Source of the DNA: Bromus sterilis
Taxonomy: Eukaryota > Streptophyta > Magnoliopsida > Poales > Poaceae
Reading direction: 5' to 3'
NCBI GenBank assembly: GCA_950022295.1
Contig: OX465598.1
Coordinates: forward strand, 181,779,501-181,843,500
Length of the DNA: 64,000 nt
Positions within the stretch are counted from its first letter, which is position 1; each line of letters begins with the position of its first letter. The notes under the pieces were generated by a model. That model saw nothing but the letters and a program-made list of their open reading frames with translations, was not told the DNA's origin and did no database searches. Made by a program: the position numbers and the translations under genes. Positions 47,057-60,318 of this stretch are shown one piece after another.

Positions 47057-47854
47057 TGATACGTCCAAAATGCATCACTATTTTACATCATAATTTACCT
47101 CTTATAGTGATGATATTCTTATAGTTTTGCATTGTTTTATACTATTTACAAATTTCTGGTTCCGAAACAGCAGACGGAGGAATAAATGGGGAAAAGTGAA
47201 CTTAGAGTGGCCATATCTACACATCTCCAAATGACCTGAAATTCACGAGGCGTAAATTTCTGAAGATATAACAAAGACCGACCAAAGGGAAGCCGGAGGG
47301 GGGCCATCAGGGCTCAAGGCGCCCTGGTGGCGCCCCCCTAGGTCGCGCCAAGTGGCCGCCAGGTGGGTGGGTCCCACCTTCGGAGCCCTGCTTTGGCCTA
47401 TATCACCCTCGTGACCTAGAAATACCAGAACAAGAAGAGTTTCTGGAGTTCCGCCGCTGCTCCATGGAGGAAACCTACAGATAAGAAAAGACCTTTCCGG
47501 AGGACAGATTCCGCCGGGAGAACTCCCCCCAGGGAGGGAGATCGTCTTCATCGTCATCACCATCGTCACTAGCATCATTGAGATCATCATCACCTTCATC
47601 CCATTCACCAGCACCATCTACATCTTCATCCCAACTCATCTCGCCGTTGCCATACGAGTTGTAACTTGCACTATTCATCCCCTCTACTTTGCCGGTGTTG
47701 ATTACTCTTTTGTGGTGAATGCTAGTAAGTTTTGTCAGACAATTGGTTTTATGACCAGAATTTATATCATATATTTATCACCTCAGATGATGATCTCTTT
47801 TATGTGTTGTGAGTAGTTCATTTAGTTCTTGAGGACATGGGAGAAGTCTAGTTG
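47057..47854 (+). repeat. LTR fragment of another gypsy family (TGATACGTCC start)
   Basis: Begins TGATACGTCCAAAATGCATC and has the layout of Triticeae gypsy LTRs: an AT-rich start, a middle with GGCGCCCTGGTGGCGCC, and a CAT/CAC-rich triplet tract at 47545-47640. It is truncated at 47854 by the next block. The acidic frame on the minus strand at 47475-47678 is a by-product of the triplet tract. Confidence 0.55.
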
Positions 47855-50800
47855 TGTGACACCCTAGAGTTTGGAACTTTCTTTTTCCAAAAAACTTTTC
47901 TGAGTTATTTAAGATTTGCTATTTGGTTTGATTTTAAGAAACTCTCTGGACTTGAAAATTGAGCATGTTTTCTTTCCTTGATCAAGTAGCCCATGATTCC
48001 CTAGACCTTTTCCAATGATCATCGCTTTATCCATCCCATCCAAGCCACCTTTTCCTTTTCCAATAAAAGGAATATTCCCCTTTATTTGAGGATTATGAAG
48101 CAACCCCTATTTTTATTTCTCCGTAAATCCACAAATAATTCTCTCATATTCTTGATGCCATACCTTGCCAAAATCTCCAAAATATTGCATGGCCCAAGTG
48201 GATTTCTCACCTAGATAAATTTATTTGACTCTGGGGGCAGAATAGCACTTTGTGAAGGAATTGTTATTTATCTTTATCCATTGTTGGTGAAACTTTTTGT
48301 GCATACTCTTGTGACCATATCATTAGCCTATGCCAAATTTCAGCCTTAGGGGACAAGCCAAACTCCATCCCAAAATTCCCAAAGTTTGGATGTAGCAAGG
48401 GGGCATTGTGAAGCAAGTGCATGATAGGGGCACCCATTTGCCTTGAAACTTTTTGCACATGAGCATACACCCAAATAACTCCACTAAACAAAGTTTTAGC
48501 CAAATCCAAACACCCATGTGAGGGGATCATCAAGATCAAGTTCCTGGCCAACATAGTACCTTGTGAAGCAAGTACTATCTAGAAACATCCCCTAACCATG
48601 AAACTTTGCACACCTATGCACACCCAAAAATAACACATCTCCACAAAATTTGAGCCAAATCCATCAATCCTAGAGGATGCCAGCTTCAACAATGCATTTC
48701 TGGTCCATTTGGGCACTTACAAGGGAAGTACATTGTTTTGTTAGCCAACTGAGCTCAAACCTCACAGACACAGAGTCCTTCCAACCCTAAAGCCATGGGA
48801 CAACACCAGATGCACCCCCTCCTCACCAGTTGAGCTTATTTTCTACTGCAAGTTTGCTGTATCAAACTTTGAAGTGAAGATAAGATCATCCTGTAGCTCC
48901 CCTTGACCATCCAGTTGCACAGTAGTGATCAGTGTAGAGAGGAGAAGCTGCTAGACATCTTTGGCCACACGAAAACCCCCTGTATGCACCAGTTCCATGG
49001 TGGACACACCCATGGACTGTCACTAGCGTGCACTTGGTGTGTCCCGATCTCACCAGACACGTGAACCACGCGTTGCAGCACGTCCCTGTCTTCTTCCACG
49101 CGTCCCACCGCGCCGCACGGCTTTGCCAGGCCACGCGTGCCCCTTTTCCCCTCTTGCCCTCGCCGAATTCGCACCGGCTGCTCACCGCCGTGCGCAACAC
49201 GACGACCAAAGTGCCTCCGTCCCATCCCTATCACCTTGGCCCTTCACCCTCGGCCCCTGGTCCTCCTGCTCGTTCGTGACCTCCCCCATAGCCCCTAGAA
49301 CCCCCTCAAACCATCCCGAGCCCCGCCACCTCAACTCCCCGCTTTGGCGGCTTATGCTTGGCAGCGCCCGTGCCAAGCATCGCCACTAGCCTATTTTAAG
49401 GCGTGTCTGGCCTCCCCTAGCTTCACCACCAGCCCTCCGCACCTCCCAATCGATCGCTCGCACCAAGGAATCGAAGCCGCGGGTACGTCTTCACCAACTC
49501 CGGCGAGCACCTCGCCTCTCGGGTTGCAGGAGAATCCCTCTCGATTCCATGCTCCCCTGGCCAAGACGAGACCACGAGTCGACTCCCCTTGCTCCCTTGC
49601 ACCTTCCCCAACCATCGCCCGGCCCAATCCTCGTCGGAATCGGCTACGCCGATTAGCCCCGGCAGCCACCGTGACCTCGCGCCGCCGCGACGACCCTCAC
49701 CATGCCGTCCGGCCACCTCCCTGTGAGCTATGGGTACGGGTGAACTCGTCGTGGAGTGCCCGACCACCCTGCCCCCTCGCCGCACCTCGTCGTGATCCCC
49801 TCGCTGGCGACCTCGACGCAGGTGAGCTCTCTGCTCTGTCTTCCCTCTCTTTCTAGTCGAATGACAGGGTGGCCCCACCTGTCATAGACTCAGCCCGCGC
49901 CCGAAGGGGTATCAAGTGGAGACGTATTCTCGAAATACGCCTTCTACGTGGCCCCTTCTGGAATTTCCAGAAAAATGATTTAAACTCATTTTAAATCATT
50001 ATTTTGACCAGACTTTGACCATGACTATCTTTTAAACCCAAGTCCAAATGAGATGAAACTTTTTCCCCTAGTTTTGTGTTGAGCTCCTCTTCATTTTGGC
50101 ATAGGTTTCATGCCATGTTGTTCTATTTATATTTGCTCTACAAAATAAAACCTTTTATGTGAAAATTTCTTTTGCCATTTTAAATTATATTTTGCAGGGC
50201 TTTATTTCTCTTGAAGACCAGGAGTATTTCACACTCCCCTGGTGAAAGGCAATCCACAACTTCTTTTGCATCTTCGTAAAGCTGTGACGTGGTTTATAAC
50301 TTGCGTTAACTTTCGGATAATATGATGATCAGTCTCGTTATGCTTGAATTGTTATGATGATGCCATTGCTATGATATGCCTGCATGCATTATGTCCCCTA
50401 GCATGATTTTGATCTTGACATGATGCACATGAGTATAGTTAGATTCATCTTGCTCATCTTGACATGACTAAGTTAATCATCGAATATGCTTTTGATTATG
50501 ATGTGACCGTAACCGTACCTTGGATTGTTCTACATGCATTGCTATTACTTGGAGTGGATACACAACTCACAAAAAATACAGGAAGACGACTAGGCGGACT
50601 GGTCCGAGTGAAGTGAAAAAAAGCCATACGGAACTCAAAATATTTTCTGGAGATATTTATTTTCCTTAAGAGGCAGATAAGATATTAGGTGGCTGTTTGA
50701 TACCCCCAGAAAGACAAAATAGAGATTCTCAGGCCTCAAAAAATAAAACATTTGGTCTATGTTCAACGGAAAAAAATTCTCAAGAACAAGGAAAAGTATT

Positions 50801-52077
50801 TTGTTTCCGTTCGCCATACAATGGCATATGAGATGGACGAAGGAAGAAATTTAGCAACACTTTTTCCGCAGGATTTCTTGCAAGAAAAAATAATCTCCAA
50901 CTCCGACTTGTCAATTTTATTTCTCATGAAAATATCAAGTTAAAATACATGCTTTGTGCCAAGTTGATCAGGTCTCACCGAACCGAACTTATTAGTGCAG
51001 CCACACTCGCCCGTATGGGAAGGCCTTTACTCGGTCTATCGGTGTACTCTCTTATACGTATCACAAAGGTGGGAAGGCTATGTGCGCGCGGTTACCCTGG
51101 CCCGCAAAGCGCCGATAGTCTTGAGAGACATTTTGGTTATGTTGGGATCCCGTCCCCGTTTTGGACAATGTTGTTTGCCATGCGATGGCAGGTGTGTCTA
51201 GAGGACACGGGGCTACCCAAGGCCTGGCTTGCAAAGCATGTAGGGTGATCCAGTAAGGGAAGCACGCGGTAGAACGGTCTTGTTGGATAAGTCCTAGTCC
51301 ACTCCTATGTTATGAGTTCCGAGGTTCATGTGGGACAAGTTCCAAGGTATTGGACACAGTTCGTACTAGGTCACACTATGGATCAACGTGAACCCGGTTT
51401 GGTGATCGTGCTAAGTTGTTGGTTATGCGATGACCGGATTGGTTGGGTGGTAACCCGATGACACCTAACCCGTTGAATGGTCGTGCGACGACCCGTATGA
51501 ATAGTTGGTCATGCGATGACCGGATTGGTTGGGTGGCCACGTAATAACACCTAACCCGTTGAATGGTTGTGCGACGAGCCGTGCAAGTTGAGTGGTCATG
51601 AGATGACCCAGTGCTTGAGTCTGTAATGACTCCGAGGTAAGACGCATCATCATGCGATGATCATGTGGGGTCCATGTGACCTTGAACGATGGTTTTTCAT
51701 GCATTAGTTATAATCTTGATAATATGATAGATTTATCATGTTAGCATTGCTTGAACTGTTAAGCCATGCTATTGTTTTTCCTTGTTGCTTTGGCTGTTGT
51801 GAGCTTGTAAGTACATTCAATGTACTGACCTGACGTGTCATGCCAGACTTGCAGGCAATACTATGATTGCGTAGGAAGATGTTCCCGGTTTTGCGAACTA
51901 GAAGGTGCCCCAGTCAGTCTCCCTGTGGAGTGGTGTTCATCACCGTCGCTGTTGTTCCGTTGCTAGGTATTATTCCGCTGCCATAGAGCTATTCTGCTGC
52001 TTGATGCAGTCTCGTGGCTAGCATTAAGAGCAAGCTGTTCTCCGCGTCGCTCCGCTAGCATTGTAATAGACTCCATT
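47855..52077 (+). repeat. H: long LTR-like block (TGTGACACCC start), 3' truncated
   Basis: About 4.2 kb built like the long LTRs of A, B, D and E. It has a TGTGACACCC start, AT-rich sequence, a GC-rich block (49020-49860) ending GCAGGTGAGCTC, an AT-rich segment, then a more complex 3' part. No polyprotein was found. The stretch 50570-50945 is A-rich and differs in style, possibly a small insertion whose ends I could not define. It is cut at 52077 by E1. The long frames in the GC-rich block (49344-49856, for example) match no protein I know. Confidence 0.5.
51421..51610. repeat. Tandem repeat, 86 bp unit, about 2.2 copies
   Basis: Units start GGTTATGCGATGACCGG (51421), GGTCATGCGATGACCGG (51507) and GGTCATGAGATGACC (51594). 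Each of the first two holds CACCTAACCCGTTGAATGGT. Confidence 0.75.
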
Positions 52078-55000
52078 TGTAACAGCCCAGTTTTCAAAAA
52101 AATTAAAAATTTTGTTTTTGGTGTGAATTGTTTGATTGTCTGATTTGTTTGCGGTGTTTGCGTCCCCGATTTATCGATCGGCGATTATTTTTTCCCACTC
52201 GTATCTCGTATCGGACGGAGACCGACCCTTGCCACTCTGACACTCGACCTTTGCGACACCGGGTTTCACCCGATCACCGCCGCAAAACCGCACGAGACCA
52301 GCCGCAGCCAACGGAACGAAAAACCCCGTTTAATAATTAAACGGGTTATTTTTATAGCGCGCCGGAAAGTTTTTTCGGAACGGTTCCAGCGCGAGGTGAA
52401 CGCCTCCGGCTCGACTCGCTGATCGAGCAGTTCGAAGTTTTACCCGAATCGGAGGTACTGCGGACCCTCGGCGGTCAGAAACGTGAGCACCGCGCGCGCG
52501 AGAGAAAAACCGAGGATGTTTTTGCAAACTGCCAGCCACCGGGGCTATATAAAGACCACCACACTCCCACCCATTTTTAGGGTTTCCCTAGCACAAAAAT
52601 TGCAGGCACCCCCCTAACAATGCCCCCAATTTTGCATTTTTGCCCAATGAGTTCTGGACCATCAGATCCGGAGATCCGACGGCCCGGATCGCGTCTAGCC
52701 TTCCACTCTCTCTCCTCTCCCGTGCCATGCCCATGGAGGCACCTCACCGCAGCCCCCGCGGCCCAGTCCAGACCACCAGCCCAGTGCGCCCCTCTGCCTC
52801 TTGGGCCGAGCCCAACAGGGGTGAGGCCCCTTTTATTTTTTTTCCTAGCCCTCTGTTATTTTCACTAAGTCCTATTATTTAAGCTGCTGATTCAATTTCG
52901 CGACGTTATTTCCCGTTAATCCGTAGCTCGGATCGCGTTGCGCCCAAAAGACGAATTGTTTGGAATTGCGTGTACTTTAATTCATATTTTGTGAGCATTT
53001 GCATTTGAGCTCATCTTGATTGTGTAATTGTGTGCTGAACAGGGCATCAGGCCGTTAAACTGCTACATTTTCCTGCTTATGTGCTGCTGTTATTATTTTG
53101 TTGCAAGTTTTCATGATGATTGGAATAAATCCATGAGGCCTATTGCATTGATTCTTTTTCCATTGTGTTAAACATCATGTGTACTTATTTTCCATGCTTT
53201 AACTTGCCATGTTTGGGTGATTTAGCTGTATTAAATCTTGCTCCAAAGTGGTGATCCTGATGTTCATGTGCTGCTGTGCTGAAAACTGTTATTTTGTTGC
53301 AACTTCGGTCGACGAGTGTGTCGCGACCGTTTATCGGAGTTGATTGATTCCAATTGCATATTGTTAAGCATCATGTCTACTTTCATTATATGTATTGCTT
53401 TGCCATGATATGCTTGCTGGTCATATAGTTATTTAGCTCCAAAGTTGCTATGCTGCTGTTTTTGACAGCCACCTCTGTTTTTCTCCAAGTCTGTAACGTC
53501 ACGATGCCATGTTGTTTGCTTAATATCTTTTGATCTATGATGCCTATTTGCATGATTCCTTTAGCCATGCCTTCCATGTCATGTCTAATTTAATTGCAAG
53601 TCATTTGTGAGCATGTTTGCATCCATTATACTCTTTATGCATTGCTCTAAAGTGTGCTTCGTGATGTTGGCAGATTGTGCCCGTAACTTGTTTTGCTTAT
53701 ATCTTTTTAACCGTAACTCCGTTTGGAGTGTGCGTTATATGTAAATTGATTAGTTTTTCGTGTACTTTGTGTTTATGCTATTGTTTGCTGCTGTTAACAA
53801 ATATTAAATATGGTTTAGGACAGAACAGTACCAAATCTTTTAATCATCATGCGGCACTTCGTGTATGCCATGTTTAGCTTGTGCCTCACTTAAATTGACT
53901 AGCATAGATAGTTTACTTTGTTCTTCAACTCTTTCCATGTTTGTGTGCTATGCCGTGCTTGCTTGAGTTGCCATGTTAATAACCGTTGGTTGATCACCTG
54001 TAGCTAAGCAACTTGAATCACCGTAAATGTGCGGTATTCGTCATGTGTGACCGATACCCCACTTAATTGTTAGTAACCGTTCTCGATGATAGATCCGTAT
54101 CGCGCTGCCGTGCCTTGTGTTGCCTCTTTGATCTTGTATTGCTCCGTAGTAATAGTGGTGCACCGTTGATTGCTTTCCAGTGTTTCCTTCTTGTGTGCTT
54201 CCGCGGGTACCTCTTGGAGACGATGCGAGCTTGCGATCGGCTACACCTTCGGAATCCGACTTATCAACAGGCAAGGACTATACATTACTTATGATCCATT
54301 CTATTTCAACCAGCGGTTTGCATGATAGTCTAGGCTAGGTTCGATGTTTGATCCTACCACATGTTTACAGCCTCTTTCAAACCGATACAGCCATGTCCCT
54401 TCCGAGCAAACCTTGTACTGCTATGTTACTATTGCTCGTTGCTCAGCCCCTGCTTAGTATGCATGCTTAGGATGCTACGATATTACCCTGTTACTCCTTG
54501 GTTTGGGATATCACATTATTATATTATTGTTGATGATATGGTTATTATAATGTTGACTATATTCGACGAAGGATGGAAGGTCTAGGCTATCCCGCCCCGA
54601 CGCTTTGTTCCATTCGAGTCACCTAGGATCCGAGTTCCGGGTATTGGTTTTAAGACTGAGCGTGCCTAACCGCGTGTGGGATTTTATGGGGTCCCCTTTT
54701 CTTACCTACCTAGCTTCAAGCATTTCTAGTGGTGGCCCAAGCTGATTTACCATTTGAAAACGTGTGTGTGTGCTTGGTTGGGCCCCCAGTTGTTTTAAAA
54801 CAACTTGGACCAGTGGAGACTTTGTTTCTCTGTTGGTCCACCCGATCAGCTAGGACCCGGTTTCCCATGTGTGATTAACCGGCTATCCGACCTGCGTCAT
54901 ACGGAAGAGTCCGATCCGAGAGCGTGGCCGGCTTTTGGATTGGGTGTCGACTCCCCGGGGGCCACCCGGATTTGTTCGTTGTTAGTTAGAGGGACCTGTC

Positions 55001-55311
55001 GTTTCGGATCTCCTGGAACTAAATCATAAAATGGTTGCTTGTGATGGGTAGCAACTGAGAGAGATGGGCGTGCGTGCGGAGCCTTGTAATGGGCAGTTGG
55101 TACACCCCTGCAGGGTTAAATCTTTTCGTGAAGCCGTGTCCACGGTTATGGACGACTTGAGACCTACTCCTTGTTCATAGACAACAACAACTGAGATAAT
55201 CTTAATATAACTTGATCAACGTGTGTGTGTGCCTTGACTGCTTCTTCTTCGTCGGGATGCGAAGAGGAGGACAAGGATAGGATAGGTGTTATGTTTGCGT
55301 AAGTAGTTGAT
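52078..55311 (+). repeat. E1: TGTAACAGCCC-type long LTR, 3' truncated
   Basis: Starts TGTAACAGCCCAG. It carries a palindrome (52325-52345), a TATA-like CTATATAAAG at 52545-52554 and the CCCTGCAGGG block at 55100-55168. It is collinear with E2 on the opposite strand, and ends at about 55311 where E2 would continue for roughly 0.6 kb more. The small frames inside are not recognisable proteins. Confidence 0.8.
52545..52554 (+). promoter_or_regulatory. TATA-like box in E1 LTR
   Basis: CTATATAAAG, 467 bases from the LTR start. The E2 LTR has the counterpart at about 59697-59708 on the minus strand, at the same distance. Confidence 0.5.
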
Positions 55312-55890
55312 AGCGGACAGGTATAGTGCATCCGCCTTCCTCGGTACGCTATTGAGATATCTTCTCGGCCAAGACATCCAGTCTTCTACCACAAGCCACC
55401 GAGAGAAGCTTACGGTGCAAGGAAATCAATCATGCTCAGTACGCCATATGAATTAATTCCAGCACAAGCTACCCAACTATCTACAGTAAAATATCGTAGA
55501 AACTTCCAGCCCAAGGAACCCGTACATCCACAGTACAAAGAGGCAAACTTCCGAGGCAAGACACCCAGTCTTCTTTAGCAAGCTATCAGAGAATCTTCCC
55601 GCCTACAACACCCAGCCGTCCTCCCTACGCCACCGGGGAAAGATTTCAAAACAAGGTAGCCAGCCTTCATTAGAACGCTACCCCACCAAGCTTCGAGCGG
55701 AAGCTACCCAGTCTTCTCCGACACGCCATCGTGCCTACATCAGTGTTGTTGGAAACCCGACTGTTCAAAAGCAACGAGGATTTCAACCTAGTTAGGTGCA
55801 TATGGATCTGCACATTTCGTGGGAATACTTCCCAGGCTATGCAAGCTACCCCCCTATGGATACGACCATGCTCGTGCTTAAGTGAGTGAT
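55312..55890. other. Unassigned sequence with degenerate ~49 bp tandem repeats
   Basis: Lies between the truncated E1 and solo LTR E2, and continues at 60180. From about 55320 to 55740 there are eight or nine degenerate units, of the form ACACCCAGTCTTCT...CGCTA...GAGAAGCTTCC. No protein was found. It could be internal or LTR-flanking sequence of another element. Confidence 0.5.
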
Positions 55891-58800
55891 TGTAAGGCCC
55901 GATATGCGGTACTGTTCCAGATCTAGATGTTTCCATCCAGATTCGGGGACGAAGCACATATCGGTCCCACCGCGACATATGACATAGCCATATGCCCCGG
56001 ATTTCCAACATGATATCCCAACATTACAGATACAAGGATACAACATCTCATACAATCGGCATCCAACTGCCTTAATACAATACTACAGCGGAACATACAT
56101 GTCTGAGTACATACTACAAGCAAATGCCTAGTGGCAAAGAGAAAAACATCGATCCCATAACCACACGGGTCCAGGCCCTCTGCCGGGATTCGCCTAACTA
56201 GTCGTCGTCGAGTCTCCACGTGAAACGTCGATCACCATACCTGTTGTCAATCAAGAACCCTGAAAAGAGTTTGGGGGTAGTATCATGAGTACATAAGTAC
56301 TCAGCATCCAACTGTAGTGGTCATCTGACCCAGCAAGGAGTTCATCACTCGTCATTCTAGGACAACTAGTAGTCTACGGTAAGGATGGGGTAAGTGGTGA
56401 TGTTGTTGCCGCACTAGCATTTATGAAGTGGCTAACGATCTAGAGAGTAAGGTAAGAAGCCAAGCATTCGATGAGGAATCGCCTCCAACAAGTCTTGCTC
56501 TCAACTACTTATGCAATCATAACACCTATCCTATCCTTGTCCTCCTCTTCGCATCCCGTCGAAGGAGAAGCATTCAAGCAACACACACACGTTGATCAAG
56601 GTATATTAAGATTATCTCAGTTGTTGTTGTCTATGAACAAGGAGTAGGTCTCAAGTCGTCCATAACCGTGGACACGACTTCTCGAAAATATTTAACCCTG
56701 CAGGGGTGTACCAACTGCCCATTACAAGGCTCCGCACGCACGCCCATCTCTCTCAGTTGCTACCCATCACAGGCAACCATTTTATGATTTAGTACCGAGA
56801 GATCCGAAACGACAGGTCCCTTTAACTAACAACGAACAAATCCGGGTGGCCCCCGGTGAGTCGACACCCAACTCAAAAGCCGGTCGCGCTCTCGAATCGG
56901 TCTCTACCGTCTGTCTCGGGTTTGGTTAGCCGGTTGATCGCACATTGGAAACCGGTTCCTCAGCCGAACAAGGTGGGCGAGCAAGGGAACTATGTCCTCA
57001 CTAGTCCGGGTTGGTTGGAAAACTACTGGCGGCCGACCAGCACACACACGGTTTCAAATGGTAAATCATCTTGGGCCACCACTAGAAATGTTTGAAGCTA
57101 GGTAGGTAAGAAGAGGGGACCCCATAAAATCCCACACGCAGTTAGGCATGCTCAGTCTTAAAACCAATACCCGGAACTCGGGTCCTAGGTGACTCGAATG
57201 GAACAAAGCGTCGGGGCGGGATAGCCTAGACCTTCCATCCTTCGTCGAATATAGTCAACATTATAATAATCATATCATCAACAACAATATAATAATGTGA
57301 TAGCCCAAACCAAGGAGTAATAGGGTAACATCGTAGCATCCTAAGCATGCATACTAAGCAGGGGCTAAGCAACGAGCAATAGTAACATAGCAGTACATGG
57401 TTTGCTGGGAGAGGACATGGCTGTATCGGTTTGAAAGAGGCTGTAAACATGTGGTAGGATCAAACATCGAACCTATCCTATACTAGCATGCAAACCGCTG
57501 GTTGAAATAGAATGGATCATAAGTAATGCATAGTCCTTTCCTGTTGATAAGTCGGGTTCCGAAGGTGTAGTTTATCGCAAGCTCGCAACGTCTCCGAGAG
57601 GTATCCGCGGGAGCACACAAGAACTAAACACTGGAAAGCAATCAACGAGCAAGAACTCTATTACTACGAGGAAACCTCGAACAAGCATCAAGAAGAAGGC
57701 AACACGAGACATCAAACCTACCGTCGAGAGTGGTTACTAACAGGTTAAGTGGAGTACTCGTCGCACACGACGATACCGCACATTTGGAAAGGTTCGAGTT
57801 GTTTAGCTACAGGTGATCAACAAAGGTTGTTAACATGGCATATCACTGAATCATGGCATAACACACAAACATGGAAAGAGGTGAAGCGTAAATAAACTAT
57901 CTAGGCTAGTCAATTTAAGTGGGGCACAACCTAAACATGGCATATCACTAAGTGCCTCACAACAATTAAAGGATTTGGTACTGTTCTGTCCTAAACCATA
58001 TTTTATATTTGTTAACAGCAGAAAACAATAGCATAAACACAAAGTACACGAAAAACTAATCAAGTTACATATAAAGAACACTCCAAACGGAGTTACGGTT
58101 AAAAAGATACAAGCAATACAAGTTACGCACACCATCTGCCAACATCGGGAAGCACACTTTAGAGCAATGCATAAATAGGATAATCAATGCAAATATGCTC
58201 ACAAATGATATGAAACTAAAGTATACATGGCAGGGAAGGCATGGCAAAAGGAATCATGCAAATAGGCATCATGAACAATAAATAATAGCTCATGCAAAAT
58301 GCAATAAAGCATTACTAGTCTAGGACTTAGTGAAAATCAGAGAAACATGGCGAAAACAGTTATTTTTATGCTGTATAAATAGGGGTACAACTATATGCAA
58401 AAGTGCAGCAACATGACATCGCAATATACGAGCATGGAGTAGGCATGATGGTGATCAGGTACAAAAAGAATCATGGTCATATGCATCACAGATCAAAAGA
58501 TATTAAGCATGCAACATGGCATCGTGACGTTACAGACTTAGAGAAAAACTGAGGTGGCTGTCAACAACAGCGGCATAGAAACTTGGAACTCAACAACTAG
58601 ATGACCAGCAAACATATCATGACAATGCAATACATATAATGGAAGTAGACATGATGCTTAATAGTATGAAAAAATAATCAATGCAATAGGCCTCATGGAT
58701 GTGTCACAATCATCAATCAAAGTTGCCACAAAATAACATCAGCAGCACTTGACAGAAATTAGTAGCAGTTAACGGCCTGATGCCCACTTCAACACAGATT

Positions 58801-60174
58801 TTCACCATCAATATGGCCTCAAATCAAAATGCTCACAAAAGATGAACTTAAGTACACACAATTCTAAGCAATTTTCCTTTTGGGTGCAACGTGATCCGGG
58901 GTACAGATTCCTCGCAAATCTACTCGCAAAATTGAATCAGCAGCAAACCTCCTGGCACTTACAAAAATTCACAGGATTCTCAGAAATAAATAAAAAAGCA
59001 CATGGGCCTCACCCACTGGGCTAGGACCATCTGGAGGAGGCTGGCGGCCTGGGCTGGCTTGGGCAGCGCTGGCTGGCAGGGGAGCTGGGCCACCTCGGGC
59101 GTGGCCGGCCCACAGCGGTGGCGACCTGGCCGGCTCGCTCCTGAGCGGGAGGCTGGCAGCGGCGGCTCGCCGGACTCTGGCACCGGACGGTGAAACAGCG
59201 AGGGGCGAGGAGGCGCGGAATTAGGCGGTCGAGCGCGGATCCGGGGTGCGGCGGCCGGGATCTGTTGCAGGGGGGTCTCGGGGTGGCTCGGCGCGGGCTA
59301 GGCGGCCGGTTGGAATCTCCAGGGCGGCGCGAGCTCTGGGCTGAGGTGGCCATGGCGGCTCCGGCGCGGCCTCCCGTCGGCGTCCTGCAAGAGGGAAAGA
59401 GAGGAAGTGAGAGGGAGGAAGAAGGTCATATGGGAGAGAGGGAAGGAGGGGCGAGGCAGAGGAGGTGGACCGGCGGCGCATGCAGCAGCCGACCGGAGTC
59501 GGGCGGCGGCTGCCATAGCGTGGAGGTTGGAGGAGGGAGAGAGAGGTGGAGGCTGGGTTAATCTGGGCCCTTGATCTCACAGATCAACGGTCAGAAATGA
59601 TTGGTGGGGCTATTGGGAAAATTTGGAGACAAATCCGAGGGGGTGGCTGCAATTTTGTGGCTAGGGAAACCCTAGAAAGAGGTGGGAGAGTGGTGGTCTT
59701 TATATAGCCCAGGTGGCTGGCAGTTTGCAAAAACATCCCCGGTTTTTCTCTCGCACGCGCGGTGTTTACGTTTCTGACCGCCGGGGGTCCGCAGGATCTC
59801 CGATTCGGGTAAAACTTCGAACTGCGCGATCAGCGCGTCGAGCCGGTGGCGTTCACCTCGCGCTCGAACCGTTCCGAGAACATTTTCCGGTGCGCTATAA
59901 AAATAACCCGTTTAATTATTAAACGGGGTTTACGTCCCGTTGGCTGCGGCTGGTGTCGTGCCGGTTTTCGCGACGGTGATCGGATGAAACCCGGTGTTGC
60001 AAAGGTCGAGTGTCAGTGTGGCGAGTGTTAGTCTCCGTCCGATACGAGATAAGACGGGGGAAAATAATCGCCGATCGATAAATCGGGGATGCAAACACCG
60101 CAAATAAATCAGACAATGAAACAATTCACACCGAAAACCAAAATTTTAATTTTTGTGAAATCTGGGCTGTGACA
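55891..60174 (-). mobile_element. E2: solo LTR (4284 bp) of the TGTAACAGCCC-type family
   Basis: Plus-strand ends are TGTAAGGCCC at 55891 and GGGCTGTGACA at 60174, flanked by GTGAT at 55886-55890 and 60175-60179. A single LTR with matching 5 bp duplications and no internal region is the product of recombination between the two LTRs of one element. It carries the palindrome at 59907-59927, the CCCTGCAGGG block at 56643-56710, and a GC-rich part at 59020-59560. The frames in the GC-rich part are not annotated. Confidence 0.9.
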
Positions 60175-60179
60175 GTGAT

Positions 60180-60318
60180 ACACATGGGAAGCGGTAGGGA
60201 CCGCAAATTTTGTGAGAAAATAAGCAGAAGAATTTAATCAGTATCTCAGCTGGGTATAAAGGCTAACAATTCATGAAGGAACACCCGAAGGAAAGGAAAC
60301 AATAAAGCCTTTGGTCTT
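60180..60318. other. Short host segment right of E2
   Basis: 139 bp of unassigned sequence, the continuation of 55312-55890 across E2. No feature seen. Confidence 0.5.

Noticed and set aside
47475..47678. Very acidic small protein (Asp-rich)
   Set aside because: It is the reverse reading of a CAT/CAC/TCA triplet tract in an LTR fragment.
49344..49878. Overlapping 151- and 170-codon frames in block H
   Set aside because: Opposite-strand frames in a GC-rich LTR block with no recognisable motif.
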